From: Thermococcus sp.
Lineage (GTDB): Archaea > Methanobacteriota_B > Thermococci > Thermococcales > Thermococcaceae
Assembly (NCBI RefSeq): GCF_015521605.1
Contig: NZ_WANV01000002.1
Coordinates: forward strand, 1 to 57,936
DNA: 57,936 nt
Reading direction: 5' to 3'
The notes beneath the pieces were generated by a model. That model did not search any database. It saw nothing but the letters and a program-made list of their open reading frames with translations, and had not been told where the DNA came from. The position numbers and the translations under genes were made by a program. This document shows, piece after piece, positions 43,925 to 53,424 of this stretch (its first letter is position 1; every line of letters starts with the position of its first letter).

Positions 43925-46230
43925 TGATGGGGGAGAACTTGGAGGCTATAGAGAAGAAGATAAAGCTGGAAGCAACGAGAACCTTGTCACCAAAGCTTGA
44001 GAAGGTTGTGAGTGGAGCGTCGATCCTCATAGGTATCTTCGAGATACTGTTTATATTCAACTTTATGTTCCTCCTGTACTCTATCTTCAGCAAACTAGGC
44101 ATCGAGATAGAGTTCCTGAAGCTCGACTTCCAGGATCAGCAGGTAATGGCCTTCGTGCTCGGGATGATATTTGTAATAGCCATCCTGAGGTACCCAATAC
44201 GGAAAAAAGAGAAGTATCTCTCAAAGGTTCAGTGGTTTGACTATATACTAATACTGCTGGGGCTGGTGGCAGCATTTTACAAGTTCTGGCGCTGGCCGAC
44301 GTACATGGTGTACTACGACGTGAACCAGATGGACGTTATTTTCGGGATACTCGCAATAATACTCGTCCTCGAAGCGACGAGGAGAGCGATAGGATGGATA
44401 CTTCCCACCATCGTGGTGGTATTCCTCCTGTATGGCATCAGGGACGCGGGCTATAACTGGACCAGGATCGTCCAGTACCTCTATCTAGACCAGGGAATAT
44501 TTGGAATCCCCTTCTATGTCATGACGATTTACGTCTTCGCCTTCGTTTTCTTCGGGGCATTCCTGTTGAGAATAGGGGTCAGTGACTATATAACCGAGTT
44601 CATGATAAGCCTGTTTGGAACCCGGCCGGGAGGACCGGCGAAAGCGGCGGTTATCTCAAGTGGACTGATGGGAACCGTTAGCGGTTCCAGCGTCGCCAAC
44701 GTCCTGACGACGGGCACTTTCACGATACCCCTGATGAAGAAGGCTGGCTATCCCCCTGAGATAGCAGGTGCGGTTGAGCCAGTTGCCTCAACGGGCGGTC
44801 AGCTCATGCCCCCGGTTATGGGAGCGGCAGCGTTCATCATGGCCCAGTTCCTCGGGATTCCGTATAACAAGCTCATAATAGCGGCTGTTTTACCAGCGCT
44901 GATATACTACACCGGCGTCTACCTCTTCATAGACCTGGAGACGAAGAGGCTTGGTCTCAAGGGCATGCCCAGGGAGCATTTCAAACCGCTGAAATACTTC
45001 CTGAGAAAGCTCTACATCCTGCTGCCAATAGTGGTCATCACCGTGGCCCTTGTCTGGGGAATTGCGCCCCATATTGCGGCGGTTTCCTCCCTGGGAATTG
45101 CAATCTGGGTCGCGTGGATATCGAAGGATGAAATACCCGGGCATGAACACTTCTATGTCGCGATAGCCCTCATAACAACGGTGCTGATGTTCACCAGCAG
45201 AGAGTACGCCACCCCAGTTGGAGCGGTGCTCATTGTTCTGGCGGCAATCCTCGTGGCCGCGGCACTGCTGACCGACAAGGCAGAGTTCAACGAGAAGTTC
45301 TACATAAGCATACTGTTCATACTGATGGCAGTTCTCGGAAAGCTGCTCTATATGCGGAAGGAGGAGATACTGCTGATGAGCGGCACCTTCGGAATAATAT
45401 TCTCCCTCGTTGTGGGTTACAGATCGAGAACGGAAGGCGGCAAGAAGATGTACACCGCCACGTACGAGTCGATGATAGACGCGGGCAAGACGAGCACAAC
45501 CGTCATGCTGGCAGCTGCAAGCGCCGGCCTTATACAGGGTGTCCTCACCATGACCGGCCTGGTAACGGCCCTCGGCTACAAGCTCGTTGACCTCGCCGGC
45601 GGAAACCTACTCCTTCTCCTCATAATGGCAATGATATTCAGCCTCATCCTCGGTATGGGTGTCCCAACGACGGCGAACTACGTTATAACCTCTCTTGTGG
45701 CCGCTCCAGCGGTTTATACTGCAGTCGCAGGCAATCCGATATACGACGCCTCCGTGCCGGGATACAGCACTGCGATAGCCCTCCTCGCGGCACACTTCTT
45801 CGTGTTCTACTTCGGAATACTGGCAGACCTCACTCCGCCCGTCGCCCTCGCAGCGTATGCGGGTTCAGCTCTGGCGGGAGGAGACTTCTGGAAGACAGCC
45901 ATAAACTCGGTTAAGTACGCACTGGCAGGGTACATAGGGCCGTATATCTACTTCACCCACCCGGAGATGTTCCTCATAACGGTCTCCGAATGGACGCCAC
46001 AGATGGCACTGAGGGTCCTGTACTACCTGGCGGCGACGATTCTGATAATGTACATACTCGCGATTGCCATAACCGGGCACTTCAAGAGTCTCTCGATACC
46101 AACGATCCTGAGAGCAGCAATGGTGGGCCTCAGCCTCATCGCGGCGTCGCTCCACATAATACCCGTGGGACTTGAATTTGCCGTTCTGGTAGGGCTCGTG
46201 CTTTACGAGAAAAAGGCAGCTGGTAGCTGA
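43924..46230 (+). CDS. TRAP transporter fused permease (DctQ-DctM type)
   Basis: A 768-residue integral membrane protein with some 18 helices: a small DctQ-like part at the N-terminus fused to a large DctM-like part. The GLMGTVSGSSVANVLTTGTFTIPLMKKAGYPPEIAGAVEP segment (quoted in part: SGSSVANVLTTG) and GMGVPTTANYVITSLVAAP match the ion-coupled TAXI-TRAP permeases. It moves the solute bound by the protein at 42424 using a sodium or proton gradient. ATG 43924 follows TAGGAGGTGTTG and overlaps the previous stop. Confidence 0.93.
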   Translation: MMGENLEAIEKKIKLEATRTLSPKLEKVVSGASILIGIFEILFIFNFMFLLYSIFSKLGIEIEFLKLDFQDQQVMAFVLGMIFVIAILRYPIRKKEKYLSKVQWFDYILILLGLVAAFYKFWRWPTYMVYYDVNQMDVIFGILAIILVLEATRRAIGWILPTIVVVFLLYGIRDAGYNWTRIVQYLYLDQGIFGIPFYVMTIYVFAFVFFGAFLLRIGVSDYITEFMISLFGTRPGGPAKAAVISSGLMGTVSGSSVANVLTTGTFTIPLMKKAGYPPEIAGAVEPVASTGGQLMPPVMGAAAFIMAQFLGIPYNKLIIAAVLPALIYYTGVYLFIDLETKRLGLKGMPREHFKPLKYFLRKLYILLPIVVITVALVWGIAPHIAAVSSLGIAIWVAWISKDEIPGHEHFYVAIALITTVLMFTSREYATPVGAVLIVLAAILVAAALLTDKAEFNEKFYISILFILMAVLGKLLYMRKEEILLMSGTFGIIFSLVVGYRSRTEGGKKMYTATYESMIDAGKTSTTVMLAAASAGLIQGVLTMTGLVTALGYKLVDLAGGNLLLLLIMAMIFSLILGMGVPTTANYVITSLVAAPAVYTAVAGNPIYDASVPGYSTAIALLAAHFFVFYFGILADLTPPVALAAYAGSALAGGDFWKTAINSVKYALAGYIGPYIYFTHPEMFLITVSEWTPQMALRVLYYLAATILIMYILAIAITGHFKSLSIPTILRAAMVGLSLIAASLHIIPVGLEFAVLVGLVLYEKKAAGS

Positions 46231-46273
46231 GGTTTTTCTTTTATTTATCTCTGAGCTATGTTTCTCTCCCCCT

Positions 46274-46441
46274 TCACTTCAGGGTGCTGTTGAGGGTCTC
46301 TACGATTTCCTTTGAAACTCGCTCAGTTTGTCTGCTGGCGGTGCTGGCAACCTCCCTGAGCGCCCTCACCACGACCAGTACCATGAGAAGTGCCAGGGAT
46401 ATCATGAAGAGGTACTCCAGAGCCGCCTGGGCCCTTCTCAT
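46274..46441 (-). CDS. Small pilin-like protein with class III signal peptide
   Basis: The 55-residue product begins MRRAQAALEYLFMISLALLMVLVVV (in part): basic start, then Q-x-x-x-E-Y at the edge of a hydrophobic helix. That is the class III signal peptide cleaved by archaeal prepilin/archaellin peptidases, here probably before QAALEY. The remaining 30 residues are charged helix. It may be a minor pilin. ATG 46441 follows GGTGGTGAGT. It is too small to carry a globular head, which is odd for a structural pilin. Confidence 0.75.
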   Translation of the reverse strand: MRRAQAALEYLFMISLALLMVLVVVRALREVASTASRQTERVSKEIVETLNSTLK

Positions 46442-46507
46442 ACTCACCACCCCCATAGAATATTAAGTAACTTGATGTTAATAAAAGTTTTGGTGGGAAG
46501 AAAAACG

Positions 46508-47716
46508 TTAGTAGAGCATGACCTCAAAGCCCAGCTCGCTGAGCAGATCGGCCAGCTCCTCGCTGTCCACGTAGACCAGCAGGTGGTGGTTTCCGAGCGT
46601 TCCATCTATGAAGTCCATCGCGTCCTCTATGCGGAGCTTCACCTGGGTTCTGCACCTGAAATCGCTGTGTTCCTGGCCAATAACTTCGACGCCGGCAACA
46701 ACGGCCTTTCTCCCGCGTATCTTCAGGAGGCTGGCTTTTCCTTTGGGCAGCTGGACGTCGACACCGACTCCCATGCCGCTCTCAAAGTGTGATCTGACGA
46801 CATACCTCCCGATGAGTGGTGCGGTGCAGTGGGCAAGGATTATGTGGCTTTCCCCGTAGTCGGCTATGTTGCCCATAAATGCCGGCTTGTCGAAGAAGCG
46901 CCTCGCTATCATCATTCCGACGAGGGAGTTCAGCTCACCCTCGCATGCCGCTGGGATCCCCTCCGCATTGAACATGGCCAGGGCCAGGCAGGGCGTTGCC
47001 TTGAGCTTGCCTATCAGATCAAAGCAGCCTATGGTGAAACCGTCGAGCCTGTAGTCCTCCAGTATCCTCTTTATCGCGAGGTATATCCTTCCCGCCTTTA
47101 CGAGGTCTTCCCTCTTGGGCTCTTTTATCTCGATTGCCTTTCCGACGATTTCCTCTACGGCCTTCCATCCTTCAGCCTCGGTGGTGGCCTCGTAGTACTC
47201 GTAAAACTTCTTGAGGCTTATTTTTGTGTACGGGAGTTCAAACTTCTCGTTGATGAGCCAGGGCGAGACCCTGCCTATTATGCCGATGCGCATGCGGAGG
47301 AACTTATCCAGAACGTCCCCCATATCTTCATAGCCCAGGAGTGCCGCCTTCAGCTCGTTGAAGTCCTTTACCAGGGTTGCCGGTACGAGCCTGTCCCTGA
47401 AGTACTCCCTGAGTTCGATTCCGGCTGCAAGTGAGTTGTTGAAGGGGTCGCCGTAAATCACTGTGGGTCTTCTGTAAACCGCAAACTCCTTGAGAGGGCC
47501 CTCTGTGCCGCCGGTCAGAGGGTAGAGCACTATAGCGTCAACCTCGTTGAAGTTGACTTCTTCTCTGGCCTCCCTGAAATCCCTCCGTGTCGAGATGAAG
47601 AACCCTCCAACAACCTCAAACTCCTTCGCGAGGCCCGTTATGAACTCCGAGGCTTTCTTCTCAAAGACCTTCGGGTTTGCCAGCTCGCTGACTCCAAAAA
47701 CGACTCCAACCTTCAT
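46508..47716 (-). CDS. L-fucose/L-arabinose isomerase-like protein
   Basis: The 402-residue protein has the layout of the FucI/AraA superfamily: two alpha/beta domains and a C-terminal sugar-binding barrel (MGNIADYGESHIILAHCTAPL in part, ACEGELNSLVGMMIARRF in part). The acidic residues in CEGELNS and the DGFTIGCFDL segment suggest a metal site, but I cannot assign a sugar. Start 47716 follows GGTGGAAGC; the much longer open frame upstream is not family-like. Divergent to it is the PIN-domain gene. Confidence 0.7.
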   Translation of the reverse strand: MKVGVVFGVSELANPKVFEKKASEFITGLAKEFEVVGGFFISTRRDFREAREEVNFNEVDAIVLYPLTGGTEGPLKEFAVYRRPTVIYGDPFNNSLAAGIELREYFRDRLVPATLVKDFNELKAALLGYEDMGDVLDKFLRMRIGIIGRVSPWLINEKFELPYTKISLKKFYEYYEATTEAEGWKAVEEIVGKAIEIKEPKREDLVKAGRIYLAIKRILEDYRLDGFTIGCFDLIGKLKATPCLALAMFNAEGIPAACEGELNSLVGMMIARRFFDKPAFMGNIADYGESHIILAHCTAPLIGRYVVRSHFESGMGVGVDVQLPKGKASLLKIRGRKAVVAGVEVIGQEHSDFRCRTQVKLRIEDAMDFIDGTLGNHHLLVYVDSEELADLLSELGFEVMLY

Positions 47717-47776
47717 GCTTCCACCTAACCGTTTTAAACTTCCACGCTTAAATAAGCTTGTGGTGGTAGCGTGGCA

Positions 47777-48361
47777 ATGCGGTTCGTCCTCGACACGAGC
47801 ATCTTCGTAAACCCGGAGATTCGGGACAGGTTTGGTGGCTCTCCGACCGAGGCCATGAGGACTTTTCTGGGCTATGCCGAGAGGCTCTTTGGGAAGGTCG
47901 AGTTCTACATGCCCCCTGGCATCTACCGCGAGGTTATGCATTTCGTTGATGAGGAGGAACTCCTCCCCGAAATAGAGCTGTACGTAATCAAAAAGCCGCC
48001 CAACGTTCACGACATCAAAATACCCGCCTTTGTGGTCTATGAGCTGATAGACGACATAAGGCGGCGCATCGACAAAGGCCTTCGCGTGGCCGAGAAGGCA
48101 GTTCGCGAGAGCGTCATAGAGACGGACAATGTGGACAGGATAATCCAGAAGCTCAGGAGGAACTACCGGAAGGCGCTCCGTGAGGGCATCGTTGACAGTA
48201 AGGAGGACTTTGAGCTGATCCTTCTCGCCAAAGAGCTCGATGCAACTATAGTCTCAGCCGACGTCGGCATACTCACCTGGGCGCAGAAGATGGGTATCAA
48301 GTGGATCGACGCGGCCAACTTCAGGGAGGTACTGGAGGGGCTCGTCGAGAAAATGGGGTGA
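47777..48361 (+). CDS. RNA ligase partner protein (PIN domain, UPF0278)
   Basis: The family, archaeal RNA ligase partner (MJ_0950-like), is recognised by RFVLDTSIFVNPEIRDRFGG at the start, EFYMPPGIYREVMHFV, and SADVGILTWAQKMGI at the end. The conserved acidic residues DTS, D (DSKEDFELILLAKEL) and SADVGI are those of a PIN nuclease. It is 194 residues. ATG 47777 is preferred because relatives start at MRF; GTG 47771 is closer to GGTGGTAGC. No RNA ligase gene is adjacent. Confidence 0.85.
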   Translation: MRFVLDTSIFVNPEIRDRFGGSPTEAMRTFLGYAERLFGKVEFYMPPGIYREVMHFVDEEELLPEIELYVIKKPPNVHDIKIPAFVVYELIDDIRRRIDKGLRVAEKAVRESVIETDNVDRIIQKLRRNYRKALREGIVDSKEDFELILLAKELDATIVSADVGILTWAQKMGIKWIDAANFREVLEGLVEKMG

Positions 48362-48366
48362 GGGAA

Positions 48367-48379
48367 AAATTTATAAACG
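48367..48379 (+). promoter_or_regulatory. TATA box of tRNA-Thr(GGT)
   Basis: AAATTTATAAACG lies 25-30 bases before the tRNA 5' end at 48403 and immediately follows the PIN gene stop. Confidence 0.65.
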
Positions 48380-48402
48380 CTGGTCTGCATGGTATCATCG
48401 AC

Positions 48403-48479
48403 GCCCCGGTGGCTCAGCCTGGTGGAGCGGCCGCTTGGTAAGCGGCAGGTCGCGGGTTCAAACCCCGCCCGGGGCTCCA
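48403..48479 (+). tRNA. tRNA-Thr (GGT)
   Basis: GCCCCGG/CCGGGGC acceptor, anticodon stem GCCGC/GCGGC around loop TTGGTAA (anticodon GGT), T-arm GGTTCAAAC, discriminator T, encoded CCA (48477-48479). It has the same acceptor and T-arm as tRNA-Thr(TGT) at 547. It faces tRNA-Pro across a 353-base region. Confidence 0.95.
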
Positions 48480-48832
48480 CAACAAACTATTCTGGCGAAA
48501 AGTTTGATCAAAGTTTGCATATCGTTTTTGAAGATCCTCAGTTTTAAACGGGTTTGCTATTTCACTCGCTGGTTCTGCAATGTTTCACTGTGAGTACAAC
48601 GCCCTCTGGGCGTTTAAAAGAAGTTGAAACCCGTTTTAACTTGATTTCCCAAGTGAAAATCCGCTCTGAGATTGCAATCTTGAGAAGACATGCGAACTCA
48701 TTCTGGCATTTTGCCAAAGTTCACTCTTTGATTACACTTTGCAGAGCAAAGTTACTGGGAGTGTGGGGCGTTAGCCCCTCAGTAGTTTGAGAAAAACGGA
48801 GTTGCGGGGCGGAGCCTCCTTGTCTTTCGTTG
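48480..48832. other. Gene-free region between convergent tRNAs, rich in inverted repeats
   Basis: No gene is supported. The left part is the 3' flank of tRNA-Thr. Two clear inverted repeats are AAACGGGTTT (48546-48555) with AAACCCGTTT (48627-48636), and AACGCCC-tct-GGGCGTT (48598-48614). The right part (48726-48835) is copy B of the tRNA 3'-flank repeat. It may serve as a bidirectional terminator or derive from an old integration. Confidence 0.6.
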
Positions 48833-48835
48833 TGG
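48726..48835 (-). repeat. tRNA 3'-flank repeat, copy B
   Basis: On the minus strand, from the CCA of tRNA-Pro, it shares long blocks with copy A behind tRNA-Arg: CCACAACGAAAGACAAGG, GGCTCCGCCCC, AAACTACTG, GGGGCTAACGCCCC, CAGTAACTTTGC and ATCAAAG. It lacks the segment of about 50 bases found in copy A. Confidence 0.8.
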
Positions 48836-48910
48836 TGGGGCCGCCGGGATTCGAACCCGGGTCACGGGCTCCCAAAGCCCGCAGGATGGACCAGGCTACC
48901 CTACGGCCCC
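48833..48910 (-). tRNA. tRNA-Pro (TGG)
   Basis: The minus strand begins GGGGCCGTAGGGTAGC. The anticodon stem CGGGC/GCCCG closes loop TTTGGGA (anticodon TGG). The T-arm is GGTTCGAAT, the discriminator A and CCA is encoded at 48833-48835. It is transcribed towards tRNA-Thr(GGT). Confidence 0.95.
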
Positions 48911-49015
48911 GTGCCCGCGGTAGTGCATTGAAGGGTTCCTTATTAAGCTTTTCGCTGGGGCCAGAAGGAGTGGTTCGTGTTTCATGTGAGTCCTCCAAAG
49001 GCTCGCTCCGCAGGT

Positions 49016-49026
49016 TTTTTATAATC
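49016..49026 (+). promoter_or_regulatory. TATA box of topoisomerase III
   Basis: TTTTTATAATC lies about 35 bases before the ATG at 49055, so the leader is very short. Confidence 0.6.
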
Positions 49027-49054
49027 CCCCTGCCTATCGCTTCAAGGTGTCGTC

Positions 49055-51208
49055 ATGGTCACGCTCATCATAGCCGAGAAGCCCAACGTTGCGAGAAAAA
49101 TCGCCTATGCCTTGGCGGAAGGCAAACCGGTTAGAAAGACCATCGGCAAGGTTCCCTACTACGAATTCACCCGCGACGGGAAGAGGATAATAGTGGCTCC
49201 AGCGGTTGGGCACCTCTTCTCGCTCGCTCCGAAGACCAAAACCTACGGTTATCCCGTCTTCGACATTGAATGGGTCCCCGTTTATGTTGCGGAGAAGGGG
49301 AAGGGCTACGCCAAAGATTACATAAAAGCCCTCGCTACCCTCGCCAAGCGTGCCGATGAGTTCGTAGTTGCCTGCGACTACGACACTGAGGGGGAGGTCA
49401 TCGGCTACACCGCCCTCAAGTACGCCTGCGGCGTTGACCCGTCCCGGGCGAAAAGAATGAAGTTCTCTGCACTCACCAAAAAAGATCTTCTCAGGGCCTG
49501 GTACAACCTTGAACCGACTATAAACTTCGGAATGGCCGATGCCGGAATAGCGCGCCACGTCCTCGACTGGTACTGGGGCGTGAACCTTTCCCGTGCCCTG
49601 ACATCGGCAATAAAGCGCGCCAGCGGCAAATGGCAGGTTCTCTCTACTGGCCGCGTTCAGGGGCCGACCCTCAAGTTCCTCGTTGACAGGGAAAAGGAGA
49701 TTCAGAACTTTAAGCCGACACCCTACTGGGTCATAAAGATGCTCCTTGAGAAAAACGGGGAGCAGTACACGGCGGTCTATGAAAAGGAGCGCATACTCGA
49801 TGAAAACGAGGCAAAGCGCATCGTCGAAGAGGCAAGGAGGGGCCCCGCCTTCGTTGAGAAGGTTGAGGTTAAGCGGCAGAATAGGCATCCGCCCGTGCCC
49901 TTCGATCTCGGAACCCTCCAGAGGGAGGCATACTCCGCCTTTGGATACTCCCCGAAGAAGACTTTGGAGATTGCACAGCGCTTGTATGAGCGTGGAGTCA
50001 CGAGCTATCCCCGCACCTCATCACAGAAGCTCCCCAAGAACCTCAACTTCCGCTCCATCCTCCAGAACCTGGCGAAGCTACCCGAGTACAAGCCCTTCGC
50101 CCACGAGCTCCTGGGTAAGGAGAGGCTCAAGCCCGTCGAGGGAAAGAAGGACGACCCCGCTCACCCGGCCATCTATCCAACGGGGGAGCTTCCAAAGCCC
50201 GGCGAGCTTACCAAGGACGAGGCCAACCTCTACGACCTCATCGTCAGGCGCTTCTTGGCACTCTTTATGGAGCCAGCCGTCAGGGAAATAATGAAGGTTG
50301 TCATAAACTCCAACTCCCACCGATTCATCCTGAGCGGGGCCAGGACCGTGAAGGAGGGCTGGCTGAAGGTCTACGGCAAGTACGTCAAGTTCGACGAGGT
50401 TATCCTTCCCGCGTTTAGGGAGGGCGAGCCGGTAAAGGTCATCCAGATAAAGCGCGAAAAGAAGAAAACGAAGCCTCCCGCGAGGTATTCCCCAGCCGCC
50501 GTCATCAAAAAGATGGAAGACCTCGGCATAGGGACCAAAGCGACCCGCGCCCAGATCCTTGAGACCCTCTACAGCAGGGGCTACATCGAAGGCAAGAGGA
50601 AGATAAAGGTCACCCCGTTAGGCATGCGCGTCGTTGAGGCGCTGGAGAAGAACGTGCCCGACATAGTCAGTGTCGAGCTGACGAAGGCATTCGAGGAGAA
50701 GATGGAGGACATAATGGCCGGAAAGGCCGACAGAGAAGGTGTCATCGAGGAGAGCAAGAACCAGCTCATCAAGATTCTGAAGGTCTTCAAGGAGAGGGAA
50801 CTCGACATAGGGAAAATGCTCATGGAGACGACCGGAACAGGCACAACTACCTCAAAAGCCGCCGCCAGAAAAGCCGGTGCGGTAAAGGAGCTCAGTGAGG
50901 AAGAGGAGAAGGCCGTCAAAAAGGCCGTGAATAAAGACGAGAGGGGCCCCCTCGTGGTGGGCAAGTGCCCCAAGTGCGGCGGTGACCTCGTGGTGAGGTA
51001 CAACAGGAGAACCGGTAAGCGATTCGTCGGCTGTTCCAGCTGGCCCAAGTGCAACGTCACATACCCGCTCCTCCAGAGGGGCGAGATAATTCCCACGGAC
51101 AAGACCTGCTGCGGCGGCGCTCCGGTCGTAAAAATCAGGGAGAAGGGCAGGGAGTACGAAATTTGTCTGGACATGAACTGCAGGGAGTGGAAGAAGGGTA
51201 AGAAATGA
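49055..51208 (+). CDS. topA: Type IA DNA topoisomerase (topoisomerase III)
   Basis: It relaxes or decatenates DNA through a 5'-phosphotyrosine link. The Toprim domain is at the N-terminus ([31 protein letters not shown]), and the active-site Tyr318 is in [12 protein letters not shown]-terminal part from residue about 630 carries zinc-ribbon motifs ([22 protein letters not shown]). Length is 717 residues, typical for archaeal topoisomerase III. The start is supported by the TATA spacing. It ends directly at the convergent geranylgeranyl reductase. Confidence 0.94.
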   Translation: MVTLIIAEKPNVARKIAYALAEGKPVRKTIGKVPYYEFTRDGKRIIVAPAVGHLFSLAPKTKTYGYPVFDIEWVPVYVAEKGKGYAKDYIKALATLAKRADEFVVACDYDTEGEVIGYTALKYACGVDPSRAKRMKFSALTKKDLLRAWYNLEPTINFGMADAGIARHVLDWYWGVNLSRALTSAIKRASGKWQVLSTGRVQGPTLKFLVDREKEIQNFKPTPYWVIKMLLEKNGEQYTAVYEKERILDENEAKRIVEEARRGPAFVEKVEVKRQNRHPPVPFDLGTLQREAYSAFGYSPKKTLEIAQRLYERGVTSYPRTSSQKLPKNLNFRSILQNLAKLPEYKPFAHELLGKERLKPVEGKKDDPAHPAIYPTGELPKPGELTKDEANLYDLIVRRFLALFMEPAVREIMKVVINSNSHRFILSGARTVKEGWLKVYGKYVKFDEVILPAFREGEPVKVIQIKREKKKTKPPARYSPAAVIKKMEDLGIGTKATRAQILETLYSRGYIEGKRKIKVTPLGMRVVEALEKNVPDIVSVELTKAFEEKMEDIMAGKADREGVIEESKNQLIKILKVFKERELDIGKMLMETTGTGTTTSKAAARKAGAVKELSEEEEKAVKKAVNKDERGPLVVGKCPKCGGDLVVRYNRRTGKRFVGCSSWPKCNVTYPLLQRGEIIPTDKTCCGGAPVVKIREKGREYEICLDMNCREWKKGKK

Positions 51209-52399
51209 TCAAATCAGCTGTCTGAGGAGGTTTATCCTCCTGGGGCTCAGTATGACCTTTGGGTGCTTCAGGAGGGCTTTTATGACCTCTACGTAGTCGC
51301 CGCTCGCTATCTTCTCCGCGTCGGCACTGTTCAGCACCTGGATGAACAGGTCGAGGTCTTCGTCGGTGAGCTTCTCCGTGACCTTCCTGACCTTCAGGAC
51401 TTTTTCGAGCCTCTTTCCGTCGGTCTCCCACCATTCTTTGGTGTAGTTCTGGAGCAGTGCAAGGTTCTCCTCTTCTAACGCTTTTACGATCCACTTGCTC
51501 GCTATTGTGCCTGCCTCCATGGCCTCGGCCATTCCACCGCCGTGCATGGGGTTGACCTGCCTGGCCGCGTCCCCTACCACTACCACGTTCTCCTTGGCCA
51601 GCTCCTTAACGAAGCCCCCAACAGGAACGACGCCGACGTTTATCTCAAGGAGCTTCTTGGCGGGGATATTGTTCTCCTTCAGCCACTTGTCTAGGTAGTA
51701 CTTGGCCGTCTGCGGGTTGTCAGAGTTGATTCCTATGCCGACGTTGGCCCTGTCCTCGTCCTTCGGGAAGACCCAGACGTAGCCCCTCGGCGCTATCTCA
51801 TTGCCGAACCAGAGGTGAATCAGATCCGGGTCGTAGCCCTCGATGAGCATCTCGTACTCGTAGCTTGAGTCGAACTCATGTGGGGGAGCGTAGGTGTTTA
51901 TGCCGGCTTTCCTGGCTATTTTGCTCTCGACACCATCAGCGGCGACTATGATGTCTGCGTAAATCTCCACCGGCTCGTCCTCGTGTTTGGCCTTTATTCC
52001 AGCCACTCTGCCGTCCTTCTTGATAACGTCAACCGCCTCTGTCCTGGCGAGGACGTCGGCGCCGGCCTTCGCCGCGTAGTAGGCAAGCATCTTGTCGAAG
52101 ACTTTCCTTTCGAGAATAACGCCGCTGGCTTCCTTATAGCGGAGCTCAAGCTCGTACCCGCTGGGGGAGTAGAGCTTGGCACCGTAGATCTCGCGGTTGA
52201 TGTAGCGCCTGTCGTAGGGTATGTCGTACTTTTTGAACACGGTCATGCTTATTCCTTCGGCACACTGTTTGGGCGTACCGATGGCGGGCTTCTTATCGAT
52301 GAGCAGAACAGAGAACCCTGCTCTGGCAACGTTTCTCGCGACTATCGGGCCGGCTATCCCGGCTCCAACCACCACAACGTCGTATTTCATCTGGTTCAC
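51209..52399 (-). CDS. Geranylgeranyl reductase family flavoprotein
   Basis: It likely saturates the double bonds of archaeal isoprenoid lipids. The FAD-binding [17 protein letters not shown] lies near the N-terminus, with the reductase-family CAEGIS cysteine motif, and the second FAD site [22 protein letters not shown] (in part) follows. Length 396. It starts with GTG 52399 at ideal spacing from GGAGGTGGGA and overlaps the ferredoxin stop by GTGA; ATG 52390 is the alternative. It forms an operon with the ferredoxin, which could supply electrons, and surR. Confidence 0.9.
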   Translation of the reverse strand: MNQMKYDVVVVGAGIAGPIVARNVARAGFSVLLIDKKPAIGTPKQCAEGISMTVFKKYDIPYDRRYINREIYGAKLYSPSGYELELRYKEASGVILERKVFDKMLAYYAAKAGADVLARTEAVDVIKKDGRVAGIKAKHEDEPVEIYADIIVAADGVESKIARKAGINTYAPPHEFDSSYEYEMLIEGYDPDLIHLWFGNEIAPRGYVWVFPKDEDRANVGIGINSDNPQTAKYYLDKWLKENNIPAKKLLEINVGVVPVGGFVKELAKENVVVVGDAARQVNPMHGGGMAEAMEAGTIASKWIVKALEEENLALLQNYTKEWWETDGKRLEKVLKVRKVTEKLTDEDLDLFIQVLNSADAEKIASGDYVEVIKALLKHPKVILSPRRINLLRQLI

Positions 52400-52599
52400 T
52401 CTCCCACCTCCAGGGGTTCACCGCTGAGAGCACCCACTGGACAGGCACTGATGCATATCCTGCAGGAGATGCACTTGTCCTGGAAGAACTCCCACCTTGA
52501 GGCGCTTACGTTTATTGCGAGCGTGGGACAGACTCCAGCACAGCCGCCGCAGAGATAGCACTTGTCCTCGTTAACCACGACCCTTATTTTCTCCGGCAT
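52396..52599 (-). CDS. Two-cluster 4Fe-4S ferredoxin
   Basis: The 67-residue protein carries two complete CxxCxxCxxxCP motifs, [12 protein letters not shown] and [12 protein letters not shown]. It should pass electrons, plausibly to the reductase encoded next. ATG 52599 follows GGCGGTGTCTAAT and lies one base after the surR stop; the end overlaps the reductase GTG. Confidence 0.92.
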   Translation of the reverse strand: MPEKIRVVVNEDKCYLCGGCAGVCPTLAINVSASRWEFFQDKCISCRICISACPVGALSGEPLEVGE

Positions 52600-52600
52600 A

Positions 52601-53293
52601 TTAGACACCGCCAAGCTTTTGTTTCAGCTTTTCCTCGTCGATTTTGATGGCTCCGTCTTTTATTATTAACGGTATGAATTTGTCCAGTTCCTGGGCCTTC
52701 ACGAGAACCTCCCTCTCCTTGAGGTTAAGCCTGTCGCTCAGGTCCTCGATGGTGGCCTCGCCGGCCAGCAGGAGGTAGTGCAGTATCGCCAGCTGGGTCA
52801 TGTCACCTATCTCCTGGAGGTAGCGCTCCTTGAGCTCCTTCATGAGCCTGTCGCGTCTGCTTTCCACCGCCTGAAGTGCCTGGAGTATCTTTTCAAGCTC
52901 CGATGTCAGCTCAAGGAAGGAGTTGACCATCTGGAGAAGGCTCTCGTGCTCCAGGGGTATGTGCGTCAGGTCAATCTCTGTCTTCTCGAATGAGAATTCT
53001 CCAAGATCGAGCCCCCTGTACCAGAAGAGGTTCGGCGTCACCGTCGTGACGTAAGTCCTTGAGATGGCTATGTTGTAGTACTTCCTGGCGGGCCCTATGA
53101 AAGGTCCTTCCCTCTCGTAGGATTTCAGTATGCCCTCGCGCTCCATGATTTTAAGGTGCTTCGCCACCGCCGTTGAGGACACGCTAACCTTGCTGCTGAG
53201 GAAGCTGAAGTAGCACTCCGTACAGGTGAGGTGGCTGAGCAGATCGCGCCTCACCTTGTTCCCCAGTATGTAAAAGATGTCGGGTTCACTCAT
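52601..53293 (-). CDS. surR: Sulfur-responsive transcriptional regulator SurR
   Basis: An ArsR-type winged-helix protein of 230 residues. The redox switch is Cys24-x-x-Cys27 (LTCTECYF) in the DNA-binding domain, followed by the recognition segment VSVSSTAVAKHLKIMEREG. Disulfide formation by sulfur releases it from DNA and changes expression of hydrogenase and sulfur-reduction genes. Start 53293 follows GGTGTAGGTC. A SurR site (53343-53359) lies just upstream of its own promoter. It is in operon with the ferredoxin and reductase. Confidence 0.95.
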   Translation of the reverse strand: MSEPDIFYILGNKVRRDLLSHLTCTECYFSFLSSKVSVSSTAVAKHLKIMEREGILKSYEREGPFIGPARKYYNIAISRTYVTTVTPNLFWYRGLDLGEFSFEKTEIDLTHIPLEHESLLQMVNSFLELTSELEKILQALQAVESRRDRLMKELKERYLQEIGDMTQLAILHYLLLAGEATIEDLSDRLNLKEREVLVKAQELDKFIPLIIKDGAIKIDEEKLKQKLGGV

Positions 53294-53319
53294 GACCTAC
53301 ACCACCCAAATCTGTGACG

Positions 53320-53332
53320 CAAAGCTTATATA
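53320..53332 (-). promoter_or_regulatory. TATA box of surR
   Basis: The minus strand reads ACTATATAAGC about 30 bases before the surR ATG. Confidence 0.65.
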
Positions 53333-53342
53333 GTGAACATTC

Positions 53343-53359
53343 AACCTTAGGTTGCAAAC
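53343..53359 (-). promoter_or_regulatory. SurR binding site in the surR-pdo divergent region
   Basis: The minus strand reads GTT-TGC-AAC-CTAAG-GTT, a full match to GTTn3AACn5GTT. It lies just upstream of the surR TATA box and about 40 bases from the pdo TATA (GTTATAAACC, near 53395-53405). It could control both genes. Confidence 0.8.
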
Positions 53360-53424
53360 CGGAATTGAATCCCACGGAGAGATTGTAATCCAATCGTTAT
53401 AAACCTTATGTGGAGGTGTTTGGA

